Positions 34,848 to 42,485 of a stretch of DNA of 64,000 bases are shown piece after piece; the first letter of the stretch is position 1, and each line of letters begins with the position of its first letter. The stretch is from the NCBI GenBank assembly GCA_035999765.1, contig CP108521.1, positions 10,230,001 to 10,294,000 of the forward strand, given 5' to 3'. The notes beneath the pieces were generated by a model, which saw nothing but the letters and a program-made list of their open reading frames with translations, ran no database searches and was not told the DNA's origin. A program made the position numbers and the translations under genes. Source of the stretch: Streptomyces sp. NBC_01231. GTDB taxonomy: Bacteria > Actinomycetota > Actinomycetes > Streptomycetales > Streptomycetaceae.

Positions 34848-34888
34848 GGGTCGACTGTCCTTGCTTCGCCGGTGATCGTCACCTCACC

Positions 34889-35638
34889 TTAGAACGCGCG
34901 CTCCCTTGCCTGAAGTGCCGCTTCACGGACCGGACCGCGGTGCACGGGACCGTGCCCCGGCAGCAGCAGGTCCGCGTCCAGCGCGGCGAGCACGTCCAGC
35001 GAGGCAACGGTCCGGGGCCGCTCGTGGTGGAACATGTCGGGCAGCAGCTGCGGGCCCTTGATCCGGGAGGTCGGGTGGCCGCTCACCAGAGCGTCGCCGG
35101 AGATCAGCACGCCCCGGTCCGGGAGGTGGAAGGCGGAGTGCCCGTCCGTGTGGCCGGGCGTGTGCACGGGGACGGGCCGGCCGGGCAGGTCGAGCGCGCC
35201 CGGCGCCGGGAACGTCTGGGGGGAGGCGACCGGGACATGGGCGGTGCCGCCCGAGCGGATCGCGTGCACGGCCCACGGCAGGACACCGGGCCGCCAGCCG
35301 TTCTTCACGACCGTGCCGACGCTGACCTGGTGCAGGAACTCCCGCCGCGCGTGCGGCACTTCGGCCTCGTGCAGATACACGGGCATGCCGTAGGCGCCGC
35401 GCAGGTACTCGGCGGAGCCCAGGTGGTCGTTGTGGGCGTGGGTGATCAGCACCGCCTCGACGGCCTCCGGTGAACGGCCCAACTCCGTGAGAGAGGCGAG
35501 GAGTTGCTCCCGGTCACCGGGGTAGCCGGTGTCGACCAGCGTCACGGCGTCCCCCTCGGTGAGGATCACCCAGTTGGTGTTGCTGCCGTGCACCAGGTAG
35601 GCGCCGTCGGCTACTTGCTGCACATCTGCGCGCATCAT
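34889..35638 (-). CDS. Metallo-beta-lactamase-fold hydrolase
   Basis: A 249-residue MBL-fold protein with the metal motif THAHNDHLG (H-x-H-x-D-H), the His of HTPGHTDGHS, the bridging Asp in LISGDALVSG and the terminal His in LLPGHGPVH: a full binuclear zinc site. The fold covers glyoxalase II-like, lactonase and arylsulfatase-type hydrolases; the PGHTDGHSAFHL layout resembles the glyoxalase-II/lactonase branch. Start: two adjacent ATG codons at 35638 and 35635; I give the first. It lies 41 bases upstream of DUF4032 on the same strand and may be its operon partner. Confidence 0.9.
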   Translation of the reverse strand: MMRADVQQVADGAYLVHGSNTNWVILTEGDAVTLVDTGYPGDREQLLASLTELGRSPEAVEAVLITHAHNDHLGSAEYLRGAYGMPVYLHEAEVPHARREFLHQVSVGTVVKNGWRPGVLPWAVHAIRSGGTAHVPVASPQTFPAPGALDLPGRPVPVHTPGHTDGHSAFHLPDRGVLISGDALVSGHPTSRIKGPQLLPDMFHHERPRTVASLDVLAALDADLLLPGHGPVHRGPVREAALQARERAF

Positions 35639-35746
35639 CGTCCCGCGTGTGAGGTACCTGCTCGACGGAGACAGCAAAGCAGACCAGGAGGCGGGCGGAG
35701 TCGCCGGGTCCGGCAAGGATCATCGGGCGGCGTTCCCCGGAGTGAG

Positions 35747-35776
35747 GCCGCCTCCGGCACCTGGGCCGGAGGCGGC
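35747..35776 (-). terminator. Hairpin terminator downstream of alkB
   Basis: Perfect 12-base arms (GCCGCCTCCGGC / GCCGGAGGCGGC) with a six-base loop, 57 bases after the alkB stop on the minus strand. Confidence 0.7.
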
Positions 35777-35832
35777 CCCCGCGCGCGGCCGGAGCGGCCG
35801 CCTTTCCGCCCGGCCGCGCGCCGTCCCGCGTG

Positions 35833-36459
35833 TCAGTGCACGTCGTGCGGGCGGAACTGGACGCTGATCCGCGGTCCTGTGGCGCTCGTCGTCTTCGGTA
35901 CGGAGTGCTCCCAGGTCCGCTGGCAGGAGCCGCCCATCACGATCAGGTCGCCGTGTCCCAGGGGTCGGCGGACCGAGTCGCCGCCCCGCATCGGCCGCAG
36001 CAACAGGTCACGGGGCGTGCCCACGGAGAGGATCGCGACCATGGTGTCCTGGTGCGCGCCGCGTCCGGTCCGGTCGCAGTGCCAGGCGACGCTGTCGCGC
36101 CCGTCGCGGTAGTAGCACAGCCCGGCCGTGGTGAAGGGCTCGCCCAGTTCCTCGGCGTAGTGCGCGGACAGTGCCTCGCGGGCCTCCGTCAGCAGGGGGT
36201 GCGGCAGTGGGTCGTCGGCGCCGTAGAACGCCAGCAGGCGCGGTACGTCGACGACTTGGTCGTACATCTTGCGGCGCTCCGCGCGCCACGGCACGTCGGC
36301 GACCAGCTGTTCGAACAGGGCGTCGGAGCCGCTCAGCCATCCGGGCAGTACGTCGATCCAGGCTTCCGTGCCGAGCGCGGTCCGGCGGATCCCGTCGAGG
36401 GAACCGAGGCTCAGCTGGTCACTCTGGTCGAAGAGGGAAGCCTGGAGGTGCCTGGTCAT
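35833..36459 (-). CDS. alkB: AlkB-type 2-oxoglutarate/Fe(II) DNA repair dioxygenase
   Basis: A 208-residue oxidative demethylase that would remove alkyl lesions such as 1-methyladenine and 3-methylcytosine. The facial triad is His and Asp in WHCDRTG and the distal His in TWEHSVP; the 2-oxoglutarate-binding Arg is in RISVQFRPH. The substrate-side CYYRDGRDSVAWH stretch is typical of ALKBH2/AlkB-like enzymes. The ATG at 36459 is preceded by AAGGAG at a long spacing, close to a LexA-box-like palindrome at 36480-36495, so it may belong to the SOS response. It is divergent from the TetR gene at 36600. Confidence 0.94.
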   Translation of the reverse strand: MTRHLQASLFDQSDQLSLGSLDGIRRTALGTEAWIDVLPGWLSGSDALFEQLVADVPWRAERRKMYDQVVDVPRLLAFYGADDPLPHPLLTEAREALSAHYAEELGEPFTTAGLCYYRDGRDSVAWHCDRTGRGAHQDTMVAILSVGTPRDLLLRPMRGGDSVRRPLGHGDLIVMGGSCQRTWEHSVPKTTSATGPRISVQFRPHDVH

Positions 36460-36479
36460 GGCTCCAGCGTACTCCTTAT

Positions 36480-36495
36480 TCGAAAGTATGTTCTC
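36480..36495 (-). promoter_or_regulatory. LexA-box-like palindrome upstream of alkB
   Basis: TCGAAAGTATGTTCTC matches the actinobacterial SOS box TCGAAC-N4-GTTCGA at nine of twelve conserved positions and lies 21-36 bases upstream of the alkB start, inside its promoter. Confidence 0.5.
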
Positions 36496-36546
36496 ACTGG
36501 TGTCCCGGTCTCCGGGGCGGCGTTCGACAGGGGCTCCGGGGCTTTC

Positions 36547-36579
36547 GATACATCGACGTATCGGATACATTCACGTATC
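36547..36579 (+). promoter_or_regulatory. Tandem TetR operators
   Basis: GATACATCGACGTATC (36547-36562) and GATACATTCACGTATC (36564-36579) are two copies of GATAC-N6-GTATC, 17 bases apart, just upstream of the TetR start at 36600. They probably bind two dimers of this regulator for autorepression. Confidence 0.7.
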
Positions 36580-36599
36580 GAACGGAATCGGGGAGTGGC

Positions 36600-37223
36600 A
36601 TGGCGGTGCGGGAGACGACCGGACGCGTGACCAGACGCCGTGTCCGCACCCGGGCCAACCTCCTGGACGCGGCCTTCGCGGTCTTCGCCGCCAAGGGGTT
36701 CGGGCGGGTCTCCATCGAGGAGGTCTGTGAGGCGGCCGGGTACAGCCGGGGTGCCTTCTACTCCAACTTCGACAGCCTGGACGAGCTGTTCTTCGCCCTC
36801 TACCAGCAGCGGGCCGACCTGATCGCCGAGCAGGTGGCACAGGCGCTGGCTCTCGACGGACCCGAACTCGACGTGCCGGCCTCGGTGGACCGGGTCTCCG
36901 AGGTGCTTCTGCTCGACGTGGACTGGCTGCTGGTGAAGACCGACTTCCTCGTCCACGCCGCCCGCGATCCGGCCGTCGCCCAGACCTTGCTGGAACACCG
37001 GGAACGGCTGCGGCGGGCGATCGAGGAACGGCTCGCGCGCGCCACCGGACCCGCCGCCCTGCCCGCCGCGCTCGGCGACATCGACGGCGCGGCCCGCGCG
37101 GTCGTCGCCGCGTACGACGGAGTCACCACCCAACTGCTGCTGGACAAGGACGTCGAGCGCGCCCGCGTCTGGCTGGGACAGCTGCTCACCGCGCTGTTGA
37201 CCGACGGCGGCGCATCCGAATGA
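36600..37223 (+). CDS. TetR-family repressor of the downstream flavoprotein
   Basis: A 207-residue TetR regulator. The N-terminal HTH (about 22-65) reads FAVFAAKGFGRVSIEEVC and AAGYSRGAFYSNFDSLDEL; the C-terminal ligand domain is unassigned. GGGGAGTGGC precedes the ATG. Tandem palindromes lie just upstream. The FAD dehydrogenase begins about 60-80 bases downstream on the same strand and is the likely target and cotranscribed partner. The 37223-37282 spacer consists of degenerate CCCCACGAAGACACC-like repeats without an obvious terminator. Confidence 0.93.
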   Translation: MAVRETTGRVTRRRVRTRANLLDAAFAVFAAKGFGRVSIEEVCEAAGYSRGAFYSNFDSLDELFFALYQQRADLIAEQVAQALALDGPELDVPASVDRVSEVLLLDVDWLLVKTDFLVHAARDPAVAQTLLEHRERLRRAIEERLARATGPAALPAALGDIDGAARAVVAAYDGVTTQLLLDKDVERARVWLGQLLTALLTDGGASE

Positions 37224-37302
37224 CACCCCACGAAGACACCCCCGAAGCCCCCAAGACCCACCCGAAGCCCCAAGAAACCCCATGAGAAAGGCAACGGTCG
37301 CC

Positions 37303-38976
37303 ATGGATGCGGACGTCATCGTCGTCGGAGCCGGACTCGCGGGCCTGGTCGCGGCGCACGAGCTGACCAGCCGGGGCCGCCGGGTCGCGCTGGTCGACCA
37401 GGAGAATGCCGCCAACCTCGGCGGGCAGGCCTTCTGGTCCTTCGGCGGGCTGTTCCTCGTCGACTCCCCGGAACAGCGGCGCCTGGGCATCAAGGACTCC
37501 TTCGACCTCGCCTGGAACGACTGGCAGGGCAGCGCGCGGTTCGACCGCGTCGACGACGAGGACTCCTGGGCGGTGCGCTGGGCGCGCGCCTACGTCGAGT
37601 TCGCGGCGGGGGAGAAACGTTCCTGGCTCCAGGGGCACGGCATCTCCTTCCTGCCCACCGTCGGCTGGGCCGAGCGCGGCGACCTGACGGCCCACGGACA
37701 CGGCAACTCCGTACCCCGCTTCCACGTCGCCTGGGGCACCGGAACGGGTGTGGTGGAGCCCTTCGTCGACCACGCCAAGCAGGCCGCGCGAGACGGGCTG
37801 CTCACCTTCTACCACCGCCACCAGGTCGACGAACTGGTCATCGAGGAGGGCGCGGCACGCGGGGTGCGCGGCACCGTGCTGGCCGAGGACCACGCGCCCC
37901 GGGGCGTCGCCTCCAGCCGCGAGCGCGTCGGCGACTTCGAACTCACCGCGCAGGCCGTCATCGTCACCACCGGCGGCATCGGCGCCGACCACGAGATGGT
38001 CCGCCGCCACTGGCCCGAGCGCCTCGGCACCCCGCCCGCCGAAATGGTCACCGGCGTGCCCGCCTACGTCGACGGCCGGATGCTCGACATCAGCGCCGGT
38101 GCCGGGGTGCGTCTGGTCAACCGGGACCGCATGTGGCACTACACCGAGGGGCTGCGGAACTGGGACCCGATCTGGCCGGGTCACGGCATCCGCGTCCTGC
38201 CCGGCCCGTCCTCGATGTGGTTCGACGCGCTCGGCCGCCGGCTGCCCGAGCCGTGCCTGCCCGGCTACGACACCCTCAGCACCCTCGAGTACCTGCGCAC
38301 CACCGAGGACATCGCCGGATACGACCACTCCTGGTTCATCCTCACCCAGAAGATCATCGAGAAGGAGTTCGCCCTGTCGGGCTCCGAGCAGAACCCCGAC
38401 ATCACCGCCAAGGACCGCGCCGGCTTCCTGAAGGAGCGGGTGCTCGGCAAGGGGGCGCCGGGGCCGGTCGACGCCTTCCTGCGCAAGGGCGCGGACTTCG
38501 TGACCGCGTCGAACCTGGAGCAACTCGTCGACAAGATGAACGACCTGACCGACAAGGCGCTCCTCGACGCGACCGGGATCCGGCGTCAGATCGAGGCCCG
38601 CGACCTGCAGATCGCCAACCCCTACAGCAAGGACGCCCAGGTGCAGGGCATCCGCAACGCCCGCCGCTACATCGGCGACCGGCTCGGCCGGGTCGCCACC
38701 CCGCACCGCATCCTCGACCCGGCGGCCGGACCGCTGATCGGCGTCAAGCTGCACACCCTCACCCGCAAGACCCTCGGCGGCATCCAGACCGATCTCGACT
38801 CCCGCGCCCTCGGCGCCGACGGCAAGCCCCTGGAGGGTCTGTACGCGGCGGGCGAGGTCGCCGGCTTCGGAGGCGGGGGCGTCCACGGCTACAACGCGCT
38901 GGAGGGCACCTTCCTCGGCGGCTGCCTCTTCTCGGGGCGGGCGGCGGGGCGGGCGGCCGCTCGGCAGACCGCCTGA
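37303..38976 (+). CDS. FAD-binding dehydrogenase, 3-ketosteroid-delta1-dehydrogenase-like
   Basis: About 557 residues. A Rossmann FAD motif VIVVGAGLAGLVAAHELTSR at the N terminus (opening MDADVIVVGAG), GGQAFWSFGGLFLVDS, and a C-terminal GLYAAGEVAGFGGGGVHGYN block place it in the fumarate reductase/KstD flavoprotein family. True KstD enzymes desaturate steroid A rings; here the substrate is open (the family annotation FAD-binding dehydrogenase covers many). The start is ATG at 37303 or 37282; I chose the one that gives the typical MDADVIVVG opening. It follows the TetR gene, probably its repressor. Confidence 0.9.
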   Translation: MDADVIVVGAGLAGLVAAHELTSRGRRVALVDQENAANLGGQAFWSFGGLFLVDSPEQRRLGIKDSFDLAWNDWQGSARFDRVDDEDSWAVRWARAYVEFAAGEKRSWLQGHGISFLPTVGWAERGDLTAHGHGNSVPRFHVAWGTGTGVVEPFVDHAKQAARDGLLTFYHRHQVDELVIEEGAARGVRGTVLAEDHAPRGVASSRERVGDFELTAQAVIVTTGGIGADHEMVRRHWPERLGTPPAEMVTGVPAYVDGRMLDISAGAGVRLVNRDRMWHYTEGLRNWDPIWPGHGIRVLPGPSSMWFDALGRRLPEPCLPGYDTLSTLEYLRTTEDIAGYDHSWFILTQKIIEKEFALSGSEQNPDITAKDRAGFLKERVLGKGAPGPVDAFLRKGADFVTASNLEQLVDKMNDLTDKALLDATGIRRQIEARDLQIANPYSKDAQVQGIRNARRYIGDRLGRVATPHRILDPAAGPLIGVKLHTLTRKTLGGIQTDLDSRALGADGKPLEGLYAAGEVAGFGGGGVHGYNALEGTFLGGCLFSGRAAGRAAARQTA

Positions 38977-38995
38977 CCGCGAACGGCCCGTCTCC

Positions 38996-39346
38996 TCACG
39001 CTGTCAGGAGGCGGGCCAGCACCGGCGCGTGGCTCTGTTCGGGGGACTTGGCGGCGGTCAGCAGGGTGACGGCGCCCCGGCCGGTCAACTCACGCAGATG
39101 GTCGAGGAGTTCGGCCGCCTCGGGAGCGGCCAGCTCCACCTCGTACCGCTCGCTGAACTCCTCGTACGACCCCTCGCCCGCGTGGTACCAACGGCGCAGT
39201 TCGGTCGACGGGGTGAGGTCCTTGGGCCACTCGTCGACGTGTGCCGCGTCCTTCGACAGGCCGCGCGGCCACAACCGGTCGACCAGGACACGTACGCCGT
39301 CGTCCGGCTCGGGCGGTTCGTAGACGCGACGGACACGGACGCTCAC
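38996..39346 (-). CDS. DUF488-family protein
   Basis: A 116-residue DUF488 protein with the characteristic VYEPPEPDDGVRVLVDRLWPRG opening shortened here as RVYEPPEPDDG and VLVDRLWPRGL, and the LTLLTAAKSPEQSHA-type end (VTLLTAAKSPEQSHAPVL). The family is small, cytoplasmic and of unknown function; it has been linked to heat or antibiotic stress in a few bacteria. The start is GTG at 39346. It is alone on this strand and converges on the FAD dehydrogenase. Confidence 0.93.
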   Translation of the reverse strand: MSVRVRRVYEPPEPDDGVRVLVDRLWPRGLSKDAAHVDEWPKDLTPSTELRRWYHAGEGSYEEFSERYEVELAAPEAAELLDHLRELTGRGAVTLLTAAKSPEQSHAPVLARLLTA

Positions 39347-39507
39347 GGGCGGGCCTTTCTCGGGCGGCGGGCGGTTTCCGCAGCGTATAGCCGTGCCCCG
39401 GTCAGAACGGGTGGGCGCGACGGGACTTGACCCGGTAGAGGTCGATACGGGGGAGGCGGCCGCTTAGTGTGAGCGCCGTTGGTACCCCCCACCGTGTAGG
39501 AGCCCGC

Positions 39508-40920
39508 GTGAGACCGTCCGTCAGACGCACCGCCGTCCTCCGCCGAGAGGCCGTGATCGTCACCGTCCCCGTCGCCCTCGCGGCGCTGCTCGCGGCCGCC
39601 GGGCCCGCTTCGGCGGGCCCCATCGGCTCGGCCGGCGTCGGTGACCCGTACTTCCCGCTGGCCGGCAACGGCGGCTACCACGTCGGCCATTACGACCTGA
39701 CGCTCGGTTATGACCCGGGCAGCCGGCACCTCACCGGCAAAGCGGTGATCACCGCCCGTGCCACCCAGCGGCTCAGCCGCTTCGACCTCGACCTCGAAGG
39801 GCTGCAGGTCACCGGGCTCACGGTCGACCACGTCAAGGCGGAGTACCGGCGCGACGGCCAGGAACTCGTCGTCACTCCGCGCCACACCCTGCGCAAGGGC
39901 GAGCGGTTCAAGGTCACGGTCACCTACGCCGGCAAGCCCGCGCCGGTCACCGACCCGGACGGCTCGCTCGACGGCTGGATCCCCACCGACGACGGCGCCT
40001 TCGTCGTCGGTGAACCACAGGGCGCCATGACCTGGTTCCCGGCGAACAACCACCCCCTCGACAAGTCGTCCTACGACTTCACGATCACCGTCCCCGAGGG
40101 CCGCACCGCCGTCGCCAACGGCGTCCTGCTCGGGCAGCACACCAAGAACGGCACCACCACCTTCCGCTGGCGCCAGAAGGAACCCATGGCCGCCTACCTC
40201 GCCACCGCGACCGTGGGGACGTTCCAGGTCCAGCAGTACACGACCCGCGACGGCATCCAGGTCTACGACGCCGTGGACCCGCGGGAGGCTGCCGCCGCGA
40301 AGCCCGTGCTGAAGAAGCTGCCCTCGGTGCTGGAGTGGGAGAGCAAGCTGTTCGGGCCGTACCCCTACCGCGCCGCCGGCTCCATCGTCGACCACGCCCC
40401 GAACGTCGGCTACGCGCTGGAGACCCAGACCCGGCCGGCGTACGACAGGGCCCCCGACCTGAGCACCCTCGTCCACGAGAGCGCCCACCAGTGGTTCGGC
40501 GACTCCGTCTCCCTCACCTCCTGGAAGGAGATCTGGCTCAACGAGGGATTCGCCACGTACGCGGAGTGGCTGTACAGCGAGCAGCACGGCGGCCCGAGTG
40601 CGCAGACGGCCTTCGACGAGCTCTACCAGCGTCCGGCGAGCGACGATCTGTGGGCCTTCCCGCCCGGCGACCCCGGCAGCGGCGCCAACATCTTCGGCAC
40701 CCCCGTCTATGCCCGCGGCGCCATGACCCTGCAGGTCCTGCGCACGGCCGTCGGCGACCGGACGTTCTTCCGGATCCTGCGGGCCTGGGCCGCCGAACAC
40801 CGCTACGGACACGGCACGACCCCCCAGTTCGTGCGCCTCGCGGAACGGCTCTCGGGCAAGGACCTGGACGCGCTGTTCCACACCTGGCTGTACACGGCGG
40901 GAAAGCCGAACACGCCGTAG
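39508..40920 (+). CDS. Secreted M1-family zinc metallopeptidase
   Basis: 470 residues. A Sec signal peptide (AVIVTVPVALAALLAAAGPASA) precedes an M1 aminopeptidase-type fold: a beta-rich N-terminal domain and the zinc site HESAHQWFGDSVSLTSW, with the third ligand Glu in WLNEGFATY. A GAMEN-like exopeptidase motif is replaced by VGYALETQTRP, as in many secreted actinobacterial M1 members. It is shorter than classic aminopeptidase N because the C-terminal domains are missing. The start is GTG at 39508 after AGGAG; the frame extends to 39469 without support. Likely to trim extracellular peptides. Confidence 0.93.
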   Translation: MRPSVRRTAVLRREAVIVTVPVALAALLAAAGPASAGPIGSAGVGDPYFPLAGNGGYHVGHYDLTLGYDPGSRHLTGKAVITARATQRLSRFDLDLEGLQVTGLTVDHVKAEYRRDGQELVVTPRHTLRKGERFKVTVTYAGKPAPVTDPDGSLDGWIPTDDGAFVVGEPQGAMTWFPANNHPLDKSSYDFTITVPEGRTAVANGVLLGQHTKNGTTTFRWRQKEPMAAYLATATVGTFQVQQYTTRDGIQVYDAVDPREAAAAKPVLKKLPSVLEWESKLFGPYPYRAAGSIVDHAPNVGYALETQTRPAYDRAPDLSTLVHESAHQWFGDSVSLTSWKEIWLNEGFATYAEWLYSEQHGGPSAQTAFDELYQRPASDDLWAFPPGDPGSGANIFGTPVYARGAMTLQVLRTAVGDRTFFRILRAWAAEHRYGHGTTPQFVRLAERLSGKDLDALFHTWLYTAGKPNTP

Positions 40921-40977
40921 TCCGAAGAGGATTGCGATCCTGACGAGTTCCACATAAGTGTCAGTCAAGGTCGAATC

Positions 40978-41748
40978 ATGATCAGACACAGCCCTCCGGC
41001 CGCGCTGCTGGCCGTGTCCCTGTTACTCACCGGATGCGGCGGTGGCGCGGCGGCGGTTCAGGCCCACCGGCCCGGCCCCGACCCGGCGGCGAGCACGTCG
41101 CAGCCGCCCGGCCGGCCCTCACCGCCCGCGGCCTCGCCGGAGACCTCCGTCGAGGCCGCCCCGCGGCAGTTGCCCGGGCTGGGGCCGAAGACGCTGTCCG
41201 AGGTCCCCTCCGACGCCCGCCAGGCCGTCCTCGTGACCGGACGGGGCAGCAACTCCCCAATGTCCACGGTCGTCCTGTACGAGCGCACCGCGGCAGGCTG
41301 GCAGGCCGGCGAGAGCTGGCCCGCGCACAACGCGCTCAAGGGCTGGACCGACCACCACCGGGCCGGCGACCTGCGCTCACCCGTCGGCGTCTTCACCCTC
41401 ACCGACGCCGGCGGCCGGCTCCGCGACCCCGGTACCCGGCTGCCGTACGACCGGGGAAGCGGCTTCACCGCGACCGGCACGGGCTTCGATGGCGAGCCGC
41501 TCGCCGGGTCCTTCGACTACGTGATCGCCATCAACTACAACCGCAAGCCCGGCACGACCCCGCTGGACTGGACCCGGCCCCTCGGCGCGAGTCGCGGCGG
41601 CGGCATCTGGTTCCATGTCGACCACGGCGGCCCCACCCACGGCTGCGTCAGCATCGCCGAACAGCACATGGTCGAACTGCTGCGGGCGCTGGATCCCGAC
41701 CGTCACCCCGTCGTCGTCATGGGCGACGCCGACTCCCTGGCCCGCTGA
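40978..41748 (+). CDS. L,D-transpeptidase-like (YkuD) lipoprotein with a TTA codon
   Basis: 256 residues. A lipoprotein signal peptide ends in a lipobox (SLLLTGC, Cys20), followed by a Pro/Ser/Ala-rich linker and a YkuD-like domain with the active-site pattern HVDHGGPTHGCVSI (His, then Ser/Gly-x-x-His-Gly-Cys). The catalytic Cys is in HGCVS. It would cross-link or modify peptidoglycan stems outside the membrane. Leu16 in the signal sequence is TTA (41023-41025), which ties expression to the bldA tRNA. An AAGGTCG element precedes the ATG. It is 58 bases after the M1 peptidase gene and just ahead of a two-component system. Confidence 0.9.
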   Translation: MIRHSPPAALLAVSLLLTGCGGGAAAVQAHRPGPDPAASTSQPPGRPSPPAASPETSVEAAPRQLPGLGPKTLSEVPSDARQAVLVTGRGSNSPMSTVVLYERTAAGWQAGESWPAHNALKGWTDHHRAGDLRSPVGVFTLTDAGGRLRDPGTRLPYDRGSGFTATGTGFDGEPLAGSFDYVIAINYNRKPGTTPLDWTRPLGASRGGGIWFHVDHGGPTHGCVSIAEQHMVELLRALDPDRHPVVVMGDADSLAR

Positions 41749-41773
41749 GTCCGCCGAGGTCTCCCCAACCGCT

Positions 41774-41779
41774 TAGGAT
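41774..41779 (+). promoter_or_regulatory. -10 box (TAGGAT) for a leaderless response-regulator mRNA
   Basis: TAGGAT lies seven bases ahead of the GTG at 41787, the spacing expected when transcription starts at the initiation codon. No ribosome-binding site fits in between and the -35 region is weak. Confidence 0.5.
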
Positions 41780-41786
41780 CCGCCGC

Positions 41787-42485
41787 GTGTGCGCACATGT
41801 GCTGGTCGCCGAGGACGATGAGATGCAGGCCGAACTCATCCGCCGGTCCCTGCTGGCGGAGGGACACACCGCCACCGTGGTCCACGACGGCCGGGCCGCC
41901 CTGGAAGCGGCCCACCGGCTCCGGCCGGACCTCGTCGTCCTGGACCTGATGCTGCCGGTGATCGACGGCTTCGGGGTGTGCCGGGTGCTGCGCCGGGACG
42001 ACGACATCCCCGTCCTGATGCTCACCGCCCGCACCGCCGAGGACGACGTCCTGCTGGGTCTGGAACTCGGCGCGGACGACTACATGACCAAGCCGTACAG
42101 CCCGCGCGAGCTGATGGCCCGCATCCGCACGGTCCTGCGGCGCAGCTCTCGCGCCCCCGCCGAGCGGCGGGACGAGTCCGTCGTACGGGCCGGGGGAGTC
42201 ACCGTCGACCGGGTACGGCACGAGGTGCGCTGCGAGGGCACCCCCGTGGAGTGCACACCGGCCGAGTTCGCGATCCTGCTGGCGATGGCCGGCGAACCGG
42301 AACGGGTGTTCTCCCGGCGGCAGTTGCTGGAGGTCACCCGGGGCACCGACCGGGCCTCCACCGAACGGGCCGTCGACGTCCACGTCATGAACCTGCGCCG
42401 GAAGATAGAGGCGGACCCGCGCCGGCCCGCCCGGCTGCTGACCGTCTTCGGGGTCGGCTACAAGCTGAGCGGCGGCCACGGATGA
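41787..42485 (+). CDS. OmpR/PhoB-family response regulator
   Basis: A 232-residue response regulator. Receiver domain with the acidic pair in VLVAEDDEMQ, phosphoacceptor Asp in VVLDLMLPV, Thr in LTARTAED and Lys in YMTKPYS; then a C-terminal winged helix (FAILLAMAGEPERVFSRRQL, ending VFGVGYKLSGG). The start is GTG at 41787 (VCAHVLVAED); longer frames to 41034 are antisense noise. Its stop overlaps the kinase start (ATGA at 42482). Together they are a typical two-component pair whose target may be the adjacent envelope genes. Confidence 0.95.
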   Translation: MCAHVLVAEDDEMQAELIRRSLLAEGHTATVVHDGRAALEAAHRLRPDLVVLDLMLPVIDGFGVCRVLRRDDDIPVLMLTARTAEDDVLLGLELGADDYMTKPYSPRELMARIRTVLRRSSRAPAERRDESVVRAGGVTVDRVRHEVRCEGTPVECTPAEFAILLAMAGEPERVFSRRQLLEVTRGTDRASTERAVDVHVMNLRRKIEADPRRPARLLTVFGVGYKLSGGHG

